Positions 32,540 through 43,333 of a DNA stretch of 64,000 nucleotides are shown here, piece by piece; position 1 is the stretch's first letter; every line of letters begins with the position of its first letter. The notes beneath the pieces were generated by a model. It made no database searches. It was not told the DNA's origin and saw nothing but the letters and a program-made list of their open reading frames with translations. Both the position numbers and the translations under genes were made by a program. The DNA comes from Cyrtodaria siliqua (Eukaryota > Mollusca > Bivalvia > Adapedonta > Hiatellidae), in assembly GCA_037043455.1 (NCBI GenBank), contig JAWPHD010005122.1, forward strand, positions 62,001 to 126,000, written 5' to 3'.

Positions 32540-33363
32540 TACTCCACTGGCCGTATGAGGACTTTAATATTCGTAATTTTTGTATAATTGAAAAGCTACT
32601 CCATCAGGGCTACCGTTACCATCAACTTCGTTAAACCTTTGCAAAATGTTAATATCGTAACTGCGACAAGGTCTATCACAAACTGACTTTTATAGTGATG
32701 ATTTACAATTTAAAATTTACAATCTTCGTAAGATCCTTGGTCATGATCACTTTCATACTATCTTTGTTAAACTGGTTAAAAGGTTTATCTAAAGAGGTTA
32801 TGACCCTATCATTTTGCAAAGCACTGCATGCTTCGTGGTGGACCCATTTACAGTTCGCCACTATGCTTTCCTCTTTAATTGTGCGATGAACGCACAGGTT
32901 GTGAACCTATGATGACGTCTACATAAAGCCCAACAGGACGGTGACGTTTGATGTTTGTTTGCAATCGTGTCTTGTCGTGCCCTCAATGGTTGGTTCTCTG
33001 GCTTCTGCCAAGTGACTGAATACATTCTTTGTGGCTTTCTAGGATATTGCTTTTTTTTATTTATATATACATGAGCATCTTTGTGTTTTACTTATATTGC
33101 CTATTAATGCTGCCTTATTGATTAGAGAATAGTTCATTGCGAGGATTTCTTTATTTACACTGTCCCGTTTTATTGAGATGACATTAGGGTAAGTGTGAGG
33201 TTTTGTGCACCCTAGAACCTGGTTTAAACCCCCAGCGGCCTTTTTTGCCACTGACCGTCCCATGGCGGTAGCCTATTGTCGACACTTTAGTGTTTGTGAT
33301 GTCTTATTTGACCTTTTAATAATCTTTAAAGTTGTTCTTTGTTTCTGTGTTTGTTTGTGGTTG
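32540..33363 (+). mobile_element. Naiad-like PLE, RT C-terminal part and 3' end, split by LINE
   Basis: Begins at 'gaggactttaatattcgtaa' (EDFNIRN-type codons), then YRYH, SLVMITF, CFVVDPFTVRHYAFLFNCAM near 32828-32887, VLASAK-type sequence near 32995 and the non-coding tail. At 33363 the tail is cut by the LINE and resumes at 38349 with 'ttgtggttgaccgtcttcct', ending near 38402. Frames are broken in the RT part. It is the oldest layer of a three-layer nest. Confidence 0.75.
33355..33363 (+). repeat. LINE target site duplication, left
   Basis: TTGTGGTTG, repeated exactly at 38349-38357. Removing one copy and the LINE restores the uninterrupted Naiad tail as seen in other copies. Confidence 0.85.
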
Positions 33364-33998
33364 GCCCCTAGTCGGTGGTGGGGTGATACGAATCGACCGA
33401 CTGCTCGTTACTAAGCAGAGAGGTAGAACACCCCAAAATGTAACCCACCTGTTGACCGTGGGTGGCGACCCGTGTCGTTGGAGAAGGGAATCCTGGTGAT
33501 TGAGTGGCGTGGAGATCTGGTAGTTATCTCCGCGTTACAACACACCACTTCGATCCGGACTTCAACTAGACGGGCGGTCAGATTTGGCCCGATCTGATCA
33601 ATCGGTTTGTCACGCCAGCTATAAGAGATCCGAGCTTACTATTTAGACAGTACCTCTACACTGTATCTTACTTACATGTACCTTTTATATTGTTCTACTT
33701 TAAACATTATATAGACATGGTCTTTTATGGCGGTGGCGCAAGGGTTAATCATGTATTTGCAAACGCTATATGGCTATACTCATGCCACTTTTTAGGCGGA
33801 ACATAGGTGCGGCTCTTTGACTTTTTAGTTAGGGGTTATGTCCGCTGGGTGGTATGTGGGGTCTGATGCGTTAGCTTTATATGAGTAAACCTTCTACGTA
33901 TTCTTGGCATTTTGACTGATGGATATCCACAGCAAATGTCCCCTTGTTGGACTCCGAGGTGGTTGAGAAGCGTGGAAGATGAATTCTTAACGCCAATC
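33364..33998 (+). promoter_or_regulatory. LINE 5' UTR
   Basis: GC-richer than its surroundings, with no ORF. LINEs of this group carry an internal promoter in this region; no specific motif is claimed here. Confidence 0.5.
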
Positions 33999-36071
33999 AT
34001 GGCATCACAAAACGCACAAACTACTCATCAAAGAAAGAAAAACAGAACATGAATCTGATACTGAGGAACAAGTGATCAACAAGTCCTTTCCTCGTGTACT
34101 CATCATCGAATCGGAAAACGGGGAAAGGCCTGTTGCTGATATGTCACCTTTTGTGATTCAAAAAACTGTCCATTCCATTGCTGGACATGTAAAACAAATT
34201 AAAAAATTAAAAAACAAAACTCTTCTTATTGAAACAGAAAAAAATCTCACTCTGATAATTTACTAACAATAACACAAAAGTCAAATGCTACCCTCCTCTA
34301 TGAACATCTCCAAAGGCGTCATCAGGTGCCCGGATCTATCCGGAGTACTTGAAGAAGAAATTATCAATGAGCTTGCGCCACCGTTGGTAACTGCGGCTAG
34401 CCGAATAACCATAAAGAGGAATGATAAAATTATTAATACAAATACTATCGTCCTCACATTTGTAACACCTGTCTTACCAAGAACAATAAAGGTGGCATAT
34501 CTGCAATTACATGTTGACGCCTACATTCCAAACCCTTTACGTTGCTACAATTGCCAAGCCTTTGGGCACCACAAGTCCAGGTGTACTAAAGAAGAACTTT
34601 GTGGTAAATGTGGCGAGTCTGCATTCAAGCATAACGAATCAGATTGTCCTCACGACCTCAAATGTACCAACTGCGGTCTAGGACATCGCGCAAATTCAAA
34701 ATTATGTGAAAATTTCAAAAAAGAAAAAGAAATCATAACAGTTAAATATACACAAAACATTCCCTTTCCAGAAGCACGAAAATTGATTGAAGAAAAATAT
34801 AAAATTTCAAGTCCAACCTCTTACGCATCTATTCTAAAAACAACAGCAACACATATAGAATGCAGGGATGGAAGTACGCAATACGAACCACAGTCAGAAA
34901 TTCAAAATACAAAGAATACATCCTCAGTATCAAATCCAAACAAAAGTCAACAAATACAACTCCCAAAGGATCACCTTTATCAGTATTTATCTCCCCGCGT
35001 CTGCAATCAGTACTGTTATTTATTCGATCTTTGGAGATCGCTGAGCCCGATACTTATATTTAGTTATCGGTGGTACATTTTCAATTTCTTTTATTTTCTT
35101 ACTTAATTTTTGATTCGGTGGTTCCACTACTCCGGCCGATAAAAGGCTCTGGGCATTGTTTAACCACTTATAGGATATGTTGTCTGCTATTTAATTTAGT
35201 CTTTGGGCTGTTACTTGTGATACGCAGGCTTCATAACCGCTGCTCCCAACTAAATTCCATTATGTTTATTTCGCTCTTCGGGGAATTTAGCTTTATTATA
35301 TACTGGGACCATACGCCGTACGACATGGGGAAGAAGTATACTCAATGTCCACCCTCCATATGCATGCCATCTTCGGGATGGTTAAAAGTTTGTACTATTG
35401 ATTTTATGAATATTGAGTTCTGCTCAACCTGGGGCTAGAGGGCGTGAGCGGTAGCTAGCATATTTCACTACCGCTCATGAACAGTCTCAATCAAACCGAG
35501 ACTGCAATATTTCGTATGTGTCGTGCTCGGCCGTTTCCACAGGTCCATTATCATACTCTTTTTTAACAAATCAAAATTAAATATTTCACCTAATCAAACT
35601 TTTTCATTTAAAGCAAACACAAAATCGGCAAGCTCTGGCAATGTCAAGAGTACGTCAATTTCTCAGAATTGGAAAGCGGGTTCTTCTAAGACTGTGAAGT
35701 CTAGTAGTTCCCCAGTCTTGAAACCGAATACTTCCTCGGTTGGAAGGCCTAGTGCTACTCGAACTAAGGAAGTTGGAAAGCCTAGTGCTTCTCCAAATAG
35801 GGAGCACAAGGAGCAGCCAAAAGTGTCTAACGGCCCTATTGAGCTGCGTAATAAATTCGAACAGCTCATGGACATTTCAGAGCCAGCAGCTGCACTGCCA
35901 CTTCCATCTTCCCATGAAGGGTTAGTCGAGGTGCCACTTTGGCTGACTTCTTCCGGGGAGGAGGATTCATCAGTGGAGATATCACTACTTCAGTCTCCTA
36001 AGACCTCTCCTAAATCTAAGGCCAAAAATAAAATAAAATTAAAATTCGCCTTAGCGTTGAATAATGGGTAA
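33999..36071 (+). pseudogene. LINE ORF1, three zinc knuckles, interrupted
   Basis: Nucleic-acid-binding ORF1. A start ATG lies at 33999 (MASQNAQTT) with a frameshift after 17 codons. The frame then runs through RVLIIESENGERPVADMSPF, with two stops near 34263-34271. From 34285 it encodes SKGVIRCPDLSGVLEEEI, ITIKRND, PLRCYNCQAFGHHKSRC (CX2CX4HX4C), CGKCGESAFKHNESDC (CX2CX6HX4C) and CTNCGLGHRANSKLC (CX2CX3HX6C): three zinc knuckles in a row. RptC (35012-35565) cuts it, after which a Ser/Lys-rich tail (35570-36071) continues to NNG-stop. Its stop overlaps the ORF2 start by 8 bases (ATGGGTAA, 36064-36071). The likely role is RNA binding in the transposition particle, inferred from family. Confidence 0.8.
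35012..35565 (+). mobile_element. RptC, complete-looking 554-bp insertion in LINE ORF1
   Basis: Starts ACTGTTATTTATTCGATC and ends TATCATACTCTTTTTTA. It contains a GATCTTTGGAGATC palindrome at the start, hairpin 1 (TGAGCGGTAG/CTACCGCTCA, about 35435-35480) and hairpin 2 (CAGTCTC/GAGACTG, loop AATCAAACC, about 35482-35504). It is bounded by coding LINE sequence on both sides, which defines its ends within a few bases. No clear target duplication. A 122-codon frame inside is not conserved in the 21.7-kb copy. Confidence 0.75.
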
Positions 36072-36660
36072 AACTAATAAGATCATTCAATGGAATTGTC
36101 GAGGTTTGAAACCAAATTATGATGAAATCAGCTTAATTTTAAATGAACACAACCCGATTGCCTTTTGTCTTCAAGAAACATTCTTGAAGACAAGTGATAA
36201 TATATCTTTTAAACAATACTCACTATACAATTATATTTGGGATACCGGGGACAAGGCGACTGGTGGAGTTTCGATAATCGTTAATCGAAACATTCCCACA
36301 GACCTGTTGCAATGAAAACAAATGTGCAAGCTATTGCGGTCAGTGTTACGTCGCACAGAGTTATAACAATATGTTCCTTATATTTACCACCTAGTTTTTC
36401 ACTAGACCCTAAAGATCTAAATCACCTAGTTGCACATTTGCCATCACCTTTTATACTCTTGGGTGATTTTAATGCACAACTACATCTGGGGTTGTAAAGA
36501 TATAAACGATAAAGGCAAGAACATTGAGGATTTCTTGGCCAAGAACAATTTGTGTCTTTTTAATGATAATAAGTCACATACTTATTTACATCCTGCTACA
36601 GGCTCTCATTCTTCCACTGATTTAACAATATGCGATTCAACGCTTTTGATGGATTTTTTT
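36064..36660 (+). pseudogene. LINE ORF2 N-terminus: APE-type endonuclease
   Basis: Target-nicking endonuclease. 36064-36315 encodes IIQWNCRGLKPNYDEI (motif I Asn) and CLQETFLK (catalytic Glu), then GGVSIIVNRN. A TGA at 36313 interrupts. 36312-36497 encodes SLYLPPSFSL and ILLGDFNAQLH (the conserved GDFN), then a frameshift. 36498-36655 encodes NNLCLFND and SSTDLTICDSTLLMDF, the D-L-T motif near the end. The final S-D-H motif is lost in the deletion that joins this to the RT thumb at about 36655. Confidence 0.8.
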
Positions 36661-37116
36661 ATGGATGACAAAAAATTCCTTTGTCTTATTTTTGACCGTA
36701 AATTAACGTTTATACCACACCTTAAATACTTGAAGGCCAAATGCCTTAAAGCTCTTAACTTACTTAAAGTTGTTGCAAACACTAATTAGGGAGCAGATCG
36801 AAAAGCCCTCTTGCGACTTTACAGATCTCTTATCAGATCCAAGCTGGACTACGGCTCAGTAGTATATGGATCGACTCGCAAGTCGTACTTGCAGATGCTC
36901 GATCCTATACATAATCAAGGATTACGACTCCTCTTAGGAGCCTTTCGTACATCACCAGCCGAAAGTCTATATATTGAAGCTAATGAACCATCATTGTCTC
37001 ATAGACGGGACAAATTAGCGTTTCAGTATACCATTAAATTAAAATCTAACCCTTCAAATCCAACTTTCGATACTGTTTTTAACCCTAATTATGAAAAAAA
37101 AAATGATCGAAAATGA
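36661..37116 (+). pseudogene. LINE RT thumb remnant (RT core deleted)
   Basis: Encodes FDRKLTFIPHLKYLKAKC, LNLLKVVAN, a TAG at 36787, then LLRLYRSLIRSKLDYGSVVY and RLLLGAFRTSPAESLYIEAN. This is the conserved region following the RT palm in jockey-type LINEs (FD.KL.F..H, ... LY..L.R..L.YG...Y). The fingers and palm with the YADD motif are absent: the sequence passes directly from the endonuclease end into this segment. Confidence 0.75.
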
Positions 37117-38155
37117 AGGCCATTCGACTATTTGGTCTTCGTATTAAACCAAAATTAAGAGTCACTGAAATCGACCTAAATTACATTGCCAAGTACAAAG
37201 TACCGCAAATTCCACCGTGGACTTTGGAAACACCAACAATTATTTTTGATCTTTGTAATAATAACAAATCCATTACAGATCCTACTATCTTTCAAAGCAA
37301 ATTTAATGAAATTAAATCGAAATACAGTACCTTTCAACACATATACACAGATGGTTCTAAAGATGGAGACAATGTAGCTGCAGCAGCTGTTGTTCACAGA
37401 CATAGCACAAACATAGCATAAAGAGCCTGACAAGGCCTCTATCTTCTCAGTTGAACTTAAGGCAATTGCAATTGAACTTGCCTGAAGTTTTATTCAGAAA
37501 TCTGATGATGAACATTTCGTAATCTTTTCTGATTGATTCCCTTTCATCTCTTCAAGCACTGGGTAATATGAAACATGATAATCCAGTTGTGCTTCAACTT
37601 TTAGAAACGTTCAATTCTCTCATAGTTGATAATGTTATTATTTTCTGCTTTGCTTCCAAGCCATGTAGGAATACGTGGTAATGATAGAGCTGAAATTGCT
37701 GCTAAGGCAGCATTAGGTTTACATATATATAATACCAAATTACCTTATACTGATTTTAAAAGTTGTATTTAATTTAACACATATATTCGTAACTCTTGGA
37801 AAGCCGCTTGGGATTTGTCAGTTAACAATTAACTCCATTCAATTAAACCGTTACTCGGAGAATGACGTTCTTCTAGTAGACCCATTCGTCGAGAGGAAGT
37901 TGTCCTAGCCCGGTGCAGGATAGGGCATACACGTATACTCATTCATATTTATTACAAGGTGGGCAATTACCAGAATGTATACCCTGCTTTGCACCGTTAA
38001 CGATCAAACACATATTGCTGGAATGTGTAGACATTGATCCTATGTGTCAAAGGTACTACAATGTTAATACTATGACCGAGTTATTTAATACTATAGATTT
38101 TAGTCTAGTTTTAGATTTCCTGAAGGAAGTCAGACTATATAAATCATTATAATAT
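37117..38155 (+). pseudogene. LINE RNase H domain and C-terminus
   Basis: Degrades the RNA strand of the RNA/DNA hybrid in active relatives. HIYTDGSKDGDNVAAA (~37338-37385) carries the first Asp, FSVELKAIAIELA the Glu, FVIFSD-type codons near 37518 the second Asp, and PSHVGIRGNDRAEIAAKAAL (37657-37716, frameshifted) the last acidic residue. The C-terminal cysteine region follows (RCRIGHT-type codons near 37910, then CFAPLTIKHILLECVDIDPM). At least two stops and three frameshifts. All four RNase H acidic motifs are recognisable. Confidence 0.75.
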
Positions 38156-38348
38156 GTTCTTGTGTATATTTACTTATATAGTTTATATTACTACCATACC
38201 ATCCCTTACTTGAAAATAGTTTTATCTTTATATATTTACATTAATTTTTAATTAATCTTTCATTTCTTCATCATCCATCAGTTTTTGCGCACACTAGGAC
38301 CTATTTATGTGTCGACGTGCCGTAAAACACCATTCATTCATTCATTGC
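38156..38348 (+). other. LINE 3' UTR with CATT tail
   Basis: Ends with 'gccgtaaaacaccattcatt' and further CATT units, immediately before the right target duplication at 38349. The tail is a short simple repeat, not poly(A). Confidence 0.7.
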
Positions 38349-38402
38349 TTGTGGTTGACCGTCTTCCTTGAATACTATTTTTCCTGTTCTATTTGTATAT
38401 CT
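38349..38402 (+). mobile_element. Remaining Naiad tail after LINE
   Basis: Continues the copy interrupted at 33363 to the family end 'cctgttctatttgtatatct'. The first nine bases are the right target duplication. Confidence 0.75.
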
Positions 38403-38404
38403 AC

Positions 38405-38530
38405 ATTTATGGAAAATATATTGCCTCAATGGAGTAAGCTCCGTTTAAAGAGCTATAAGCACAGTGAAAGTATTAAGAAGAGTTCTCCCAAAGGAACTAT
38501 TTATACTACTAGTGATACATTTCTATCAAA
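38405..38530 (+). repeat. RptJ, copy 2
   Basis: 'tcaatggagtaagctccgt' and 'cccaaaggaactattta' recur at 42205-42290; the first also at 13370. Confidence 0.4.
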
Positions 38531-38779
38531 TGTAAATGTGTGTGTGTTTTGCTTCGATTTGATTGTATGGTATGTAATTTGATTTTCAAAATTATGGTCA
38601 AACATATATATAACATGTCTAACATCGGACATACGGCAACGAGCAACTCGGGATGTGTTTCGTCGTTGTACCTATTCCTGTATTCTAGCAGCTTCGGAAA
38701 TCGACAAGGCAATTTCAGTTGCATACCGAGATAAAAGGGATCGACTGAGCGAGGATTCTGGCTTGATCTGCCTATTTAT

Positions 38780-38925
38780 TACTAGTGTTTTATGCTATTT
38801 ATGTCTTTGCTGTGTTTCACTTCTACATCGCAAGTTATGTGATAAAACAGAACTATATAGTCTCAACGTTATATTTCATAAATGGAAATAGCGGTATATT
38901 TTACAGGAGTCATGATAACTTCTTC
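38780..38925 (+). repeat. RptG, copy 2
   Basis: Partner of 14095-14245; shares 'tatgtgataaaacagaact'. Confidence 0.55.
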
Positions 38926-39065
38926 CCTATTGTCAAACCTTTTGTGTTTGTGATGTCGTTTGCATTTATTACTACTATTGCCTTCTTGTTTGTCTGTTTG
39001 CGTGTTTGTTTCTGTGTTTTGTGGTTGACTGTCCTCCTTGAATGCTACTTTCCCTGCCCAATATT
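38920..39065 (+). mobile_element. Naiad-like 3' terminal fragment
   Basis: 'cctattgtcaaaccttttgt', 'gtggttgactgtcctccttg' and 'aatgctactttccctg'. Only the last ~150 bp of the family. Confidence 0.65.
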
Positions 39066-39562
39066 GTTATATAAGAATCAACTTGCAATATTTAGAAAGA
39101 AATTTGCTTAACTGTATAATGCTGGCCAGATTTCTGACTATAACTGCAAATGATACTTGTGCATTGTAAAACTAAATTACAAGACTTCAACATATTGTGA
39201 TATGTTTGCCCTATTGTCAAGTCGGTTATGTTTTTTTTTTAAAAATATATCGTCTGTGTCGTGGATGTTAAATGAGTTTGTATATAGCTGTGTTCACTTC
39301 CTGTCCGATATTTGAATTTGTTTTTATACAATGCCGCTGCTGTTTGATGTTTTCCTCTCAATTTAAAGTGTTTTACATCGCGTTGTTCTATTTACCTAAA
39401 TGAAAAAAGTGAGTATGTTTAACATTCTGGGTCTACAAACGTAATTGTGTCAGTTTTCAATAACAGAAAACTACAAAACAGTCCAAGTAACACACACTGT
39501 CCAAGCAAGACCAACAGTCCAAGCAACGTGAGCATATCCATGCAAAACGAGACACGTTTTCC
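39066..39562. other. Unassigned, with RptD left part
   Basis: From about 39400 ('gtccaag' words) it resembles the start of the RptD copy at 28.4 kb. The rest is unassigned. Confidence 0.35.
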
Positions 39563-39705
39563 TAATCATATGGAAAGACGTAGGGGACCCTGCGAATATA
39601 TTTATTTTTTACTATATGCTTAACTGAATTGTTATAATCACCACTTAAGACAATTTATAAATGATTATGTCCGTGAGACTTAATAACAATCAAAACATCG
39701 AATAT

Positions 39706-40625
39706 TTAAGGGATGGGGTGTGCAGGATGTTTAAGGGAATGGATTTAAGGGAATGGGTGGGCAGGCGGTTTAAGGGAGCGGATTGGACGGGAGGATTAAG
39801 AGAGGAAGATTGCCAGGAGAATTAAGAGATGGGGATTGAGAGAAGGTTTAAGTGATAGAGGTTGGAAGCAGGATTAATTAAGGGATGGGGTCGGCAGGGG
39901 AATTAAAGGATAGGAATTGGCAGGAGGTTTAAGGGATGGTGGCGGGAGGTGGTTTAAGTGATGAGGATGGGCAGTATGTTTAAGGGATGCTGGTGGGCAG
40001 GAGGTTTAAGAGAAGAAATGTGTGTGTAGGTGGGTGGTGTAGGACGCTTAGTTGATGCGGGTGGGCAGTAGGTTTCAGAAAAGAAATGAGTGTGTTAGGG
40101 AGGGGGTGGTGCAGGAAGCTTAAGGGATGCGGGTGTGCAGGATATTTAAGAGAATATATGTTTGTGTGGGGGGAGCAGAAAGCTTAAGGTATGCGGGTGG
40201 GTAGAAGGTTTAAGATACGAAATGTGTGTGTTGGGAGGAAGGAGCAGGAAGCTTAAGGGATGAGGGTGGGCAGGAGGAAAATAAACAAATATGCGTGTGT
40301 GAGTGTTAGGGGACGGGGGTTACATGAAGCTTGAGGTTAAATGGATAGGAGTGGCAGGAGGCTTAAGAGATGGGGCCGACAGGATATTAAGGGGATGTGG
40401 GTGGCTCTTAGTTTTAAGGAATGGGTATAGACTGGAGGATTACGGAATGGAGTTGCCAGGCGGTTTATGAGATGAGGATGGTCAGAAAGTTTAAGTGATA
40501 GTGACTGGCACGAGGTTTAAGGTGTGTGGGTGAGTAGGAGGTTTAAAGGATGGGGTAGGTCAGGATGTTTACGGGATGTGTTTGGGTATGAGGTTTAGGG
40601 GACTGGGTGTAAAGTCGTTTTAAGG
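39706..40625 (+). repeat. G-rich degenerate ~28-30-bp minisatellite
   Basis: Dozens of variants of 'tttaagggatggg' followed by 'tgggcagga'. One strand is rich in GGG runs, which could form G-quadruplexes. Unit length varies. Confidence 0.8.
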
Positions 40626-40637
40626 GATTACTCACAT

Positions 40638-40887
40638 TTCTTAAACCTCTTGCACACTCCATTTATTAAACCTCCGGCCCACCCCATCGCTTTTATTCTG
40701 CTCACCCTTCTCTTAAAAAATATTAAACAGTTTAAAAATGCAATAAAAATCAGAGGGGCATAATATGTGGTGGGGGAGAGGATAAGGGTAAATGTGGAAA
40801 GTAAACCATTTTTTGCCAGCATAATTTGTTTATATTCCTGACAAATAATGCTTGCACGTGAACAATTTGGTCCCAAAATGAAAATAA

Positions 40888-40919
<32 letters not shown>

Positions 40920-41140
40920 GATATATATCATATAGATATATATCTCGTTTGACGATCCCGAACCCGTTTGTTGAAAAGGTTCACCTACTCCCAAACCCTC
41001 TCACACTCTGCGCGTCGAACGTCGTATTAGGAGTATGTTGAAAACTTACCATGCTACGACCTGCCTACCCATCCCAATCGTTAAATCTCCTGTTCACCCC
41101 TATCCCTTCAACGTTCTGCCAAACCCATTTCTTAAACCGC
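40638..41140 (-). repeat. Opposite-strand part of the same minisatellite
   Basis: 'cttaaacctc', 'ggcccaccccatc', 'acccatcccaatcgttaaat' and 'cccatttcttaaacc' are complements of the G-rich unit, so the array flips strand near 40630. A TA tract (40888-40940) sits in the middle. Confidence 0.65.
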
Positions 41141-41210
41141 AGCAGATATCATTGTTTTGTAGGCAAACATTATTATAAATGCTTCTCGCGAGATTTTTTA
41201 TTTGTATGTG

Positions 41211-41249
<39 letters not shown>

Positions 41250-41595
41250 ATAATGTTCGACTTTGCTTTGTTTTTATTTGATGTAGATTATAATAATGTA
41301 GCGAACAGTATCATACTTACGTTTATTTGGTTATAATAATAACAATGGAGAACGAATCGGAGATTATAGTAATTACAATCATAGTTTGGAAAATGAGGCT
41401 ACGCGTGGCATTTTAGTAATTAAAATCGTAGGGAGGTTGTTATTATTTTGAACAGATTATAATAGTAATTAGGTAGTAATGATATTGTGACTGAATAGAT
41501 TTTAATATAGTTATAACTACCAAAATCGTAGAAAAGTGGTGATTATAATAATTCAGTTAAATATATAGTAAAAAATAATTATAATCGCAGGGTCC
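41211..41595 (+). repeat. ATT microsatellite and degenerate AT-rich array
   Basis: Pure ATT repeat at 41211-41247, then irregular units around 'gattataatagtaatta' and 'aaaatcgtag'. Confidence 0.7.
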
Positions 41596-41619
41596 CCTAC
41601 GGCTTTCCATATATTCATG

Positions 41620-41830
41620 CTAACGCATCATATCATAGTTTCCAAAGCTTTCTTTAACATTTAGATTTGAAGAAAGTCTGCAATTTTAATCTAATAATAT
41701 CGCCTGTGTGTTCAACATTTTAGGAACTTCGACGTCTGATTTCAATTACTATGTCTTCAGATAAATCCTCACAACGACACTATTACATTCTCTATCGATT
41801 GAATAATCTTCTCAAAAGGTTAAGTTTAAG
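41620..41830 (+). repeat. RptD, copy 3, right part
   Basis: 'acgcatcatatcat', 'gaaagtctgcaattttaat' and 'aacttcgacgtctgatttca'. Close to 44395-44595. Confidence 0.6.
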
Positions 41831-41867
41831 TAAATGTTAACATGCATATTATTGTCGGTTTATTGTA

Positions 41868-42005
41868 CCCCTTCTGTCAAGCCCGTTTGTGTTTGTGACT
41901 GCATATGCCTTTATTATTACTATTGCCATTCTTGTTTGTCATTTTGCGTGTTTTGAGGTTTGCTGTGTTCTGTGAAAGCTGCATTTCCTGTTCGATTGTG
42001 ATAAA
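41868..42005 (+). mobile_element. Naiad-like 3' terminal fragment
   Basis: 'ttctgtcaagcccgtttgtg', then 'gtttgctgtgttctgtgaaa' and the end 'cctgttcgatt'. Like 26640-26755. Confidence 0.6.
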
Positions 42006-42311
42006 GAAACCGTACATTGCACAAAAGCATACAACTAGCTACCAGAATATTTATCAAAATGATTCTATTATGAAAAGTAACACGCAGTTAATTTTCATTT
42101 TGACAAATTAAATTTACTTTAGATAACTATGCAAGTTAGCCTTGTGTTTATTCATTTGATAATATTCCTTCTCTTATTAAAGCGTATTTGCCTATTTGTT
42201 TTTGCAAGCTCCGTGTAAAATGCTCTTAAACCGATTAGCGTATTTAAAAAAGCGTTATCCCAAAGGAACTACTCCTAGAAGTGTAAGAGAAATACGTATA
42301 TAAAATTATAG

Positions 42312-43300
42312 AAGAAGAAGAAGATTTTTATTCATAAATCAATAGGCCATAGGCCCGTGAGATACTACAAATGCATATATACATAGAACATATGACATAG
42401 CAATAAACACATTTACAGTTCTAAGTATTTACATTAACATTTATCTAGAAATAACGGAGAAGGTGATACAGTTGTGATGTTACAACGTATTGCAAACATT
42501 TCGAACAGAATTAATATAACAATCCCAAGGTGGTAGTGCCCCACAAATGCAGCAGAATTGGTTATTTGGTCTGTCCATACCTAATTATATAAATGTTTGT
42601 TATTGCTTCAATAGTAACTTCTCCTCGGATTGTATTATGTTGTTTATAAAGTTTTAATTAGAACTACAGAAGAGCAAACATATATAGAGAGAATCTTGCA
42701 TGCGTGTCGGTTGATTATTTTATCGAACGAGTTTAGTAAAATCAATACTCAAACGCACTTGACAAATATCTGCATTTTGATTGGTTTACGTTATTTGGTT
42801 CCATTTCAATGCGTTTTTCACTAACATTGTTGCTAACGTTAACACACAGAAAAACATATGTTCTTGAAATAAAAAACACATTATAACATAATATCAACAA
42901 TATAAACATCATATTTTCAATCCGGACTTCTAAATATAAATTAACAAACATTTAATGTTTTTAGCAAATACACTTACAATAAAAGTTAACATTCAGTCTT
43001 CGATAAAAAATTATATTTGAATATAGAAGAGATCGTAACAGTCTTACAAAATGAATATATACACCCAAGCAAACAATAAATAAATATTGACTTTAATATC
43101 AATTATAACAAAATGCATTTTGCAACAAACATTTTTTATAATTATATGTAAATGACTGGATAGTAGGAAGAGAACGTATGTCGACCGGTATATTGTTCCA
43201 AACGTGTCAACCAAAGTCGCTAAATGTGTCTTTCATGTATTTAGTTTGCGTGTCATTTCGTGTAGCTGATCGCAGATTATACCTATTATTACATGAGAAT
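42312..43300 (-). pseudogene. LINE C-terminus and 3' UTR, reverse strand
   Basis: On the minus strand, 43300-43150 encodes RYNLRSATRNDTQTKYMKDT, then FSDFG, a TGA, then HVWNNIPVDIRSLPTIQSF. The WN.IP..IR.L....SF motif is the C-terminal end of CR1/L2-type ORF2. A non-coding stretch follows to 42312, including 'gggcctatggcctattg' and an AATAAA just before a CTT simple tail (42310-42326). It is 5' truncated at the 35-bp minisatellite. Confidence 0.6.
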
Positions 43301-43333
43301 GTCAAAAGTTGTGATATATAATTAGGAGCTAGG

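Larger units (their letters stand above)
33364..38348 (+). mobile_element. I/Nimbus-like LINE with RNase H, internally deleted
   Basis: About 4985 bp between 9-bp target duplications: a 5' UTR, a zinc-knuckle ORF1, an ORF2 with APE-type endonuclease, an RT thumb remnant, an RNase H domain and a 3' tail of CATT units. An RNase H domain with a zinc-knuckle ORF1 points to the I/Nimbus side of the jockey superfamily. The RT fingers-palm is deleted and stops and frameshifts are spread through both ORFs, so it is dead. ORF1 is interrupted by RptC (35012-35565). The 5' end looks complete because non-coding sequence precedes ORF1 and the target duplication is exact. Confidence 0.85.
39563..41617. repeat. 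Minisatellite block inside RptD, inverted flanks
   Basis: Flanked by inverted ~40-bp sequences: 'aggggaccctgcga' at ~39581-39594 and 'cgcagggtccccta' at ~41586-41599, with matching neighbours. RptD resumes after the right flank. It contains the G-rich array, its opposite-strand part and several microsatellites. Confidence 0.55.

Noticed and set aside
35070..35438. 122-codon ORF inside RptC as a product of the repeat
   Set aside because: Not open in the 21.7-kb RptC copy.
39706..40625. Telomeric repeat tract
   Set aside because: Units contain TTAAGGG within ~28-30-bp blocks, not TTAGGG hexamers; it is an interstitial minisatellite.
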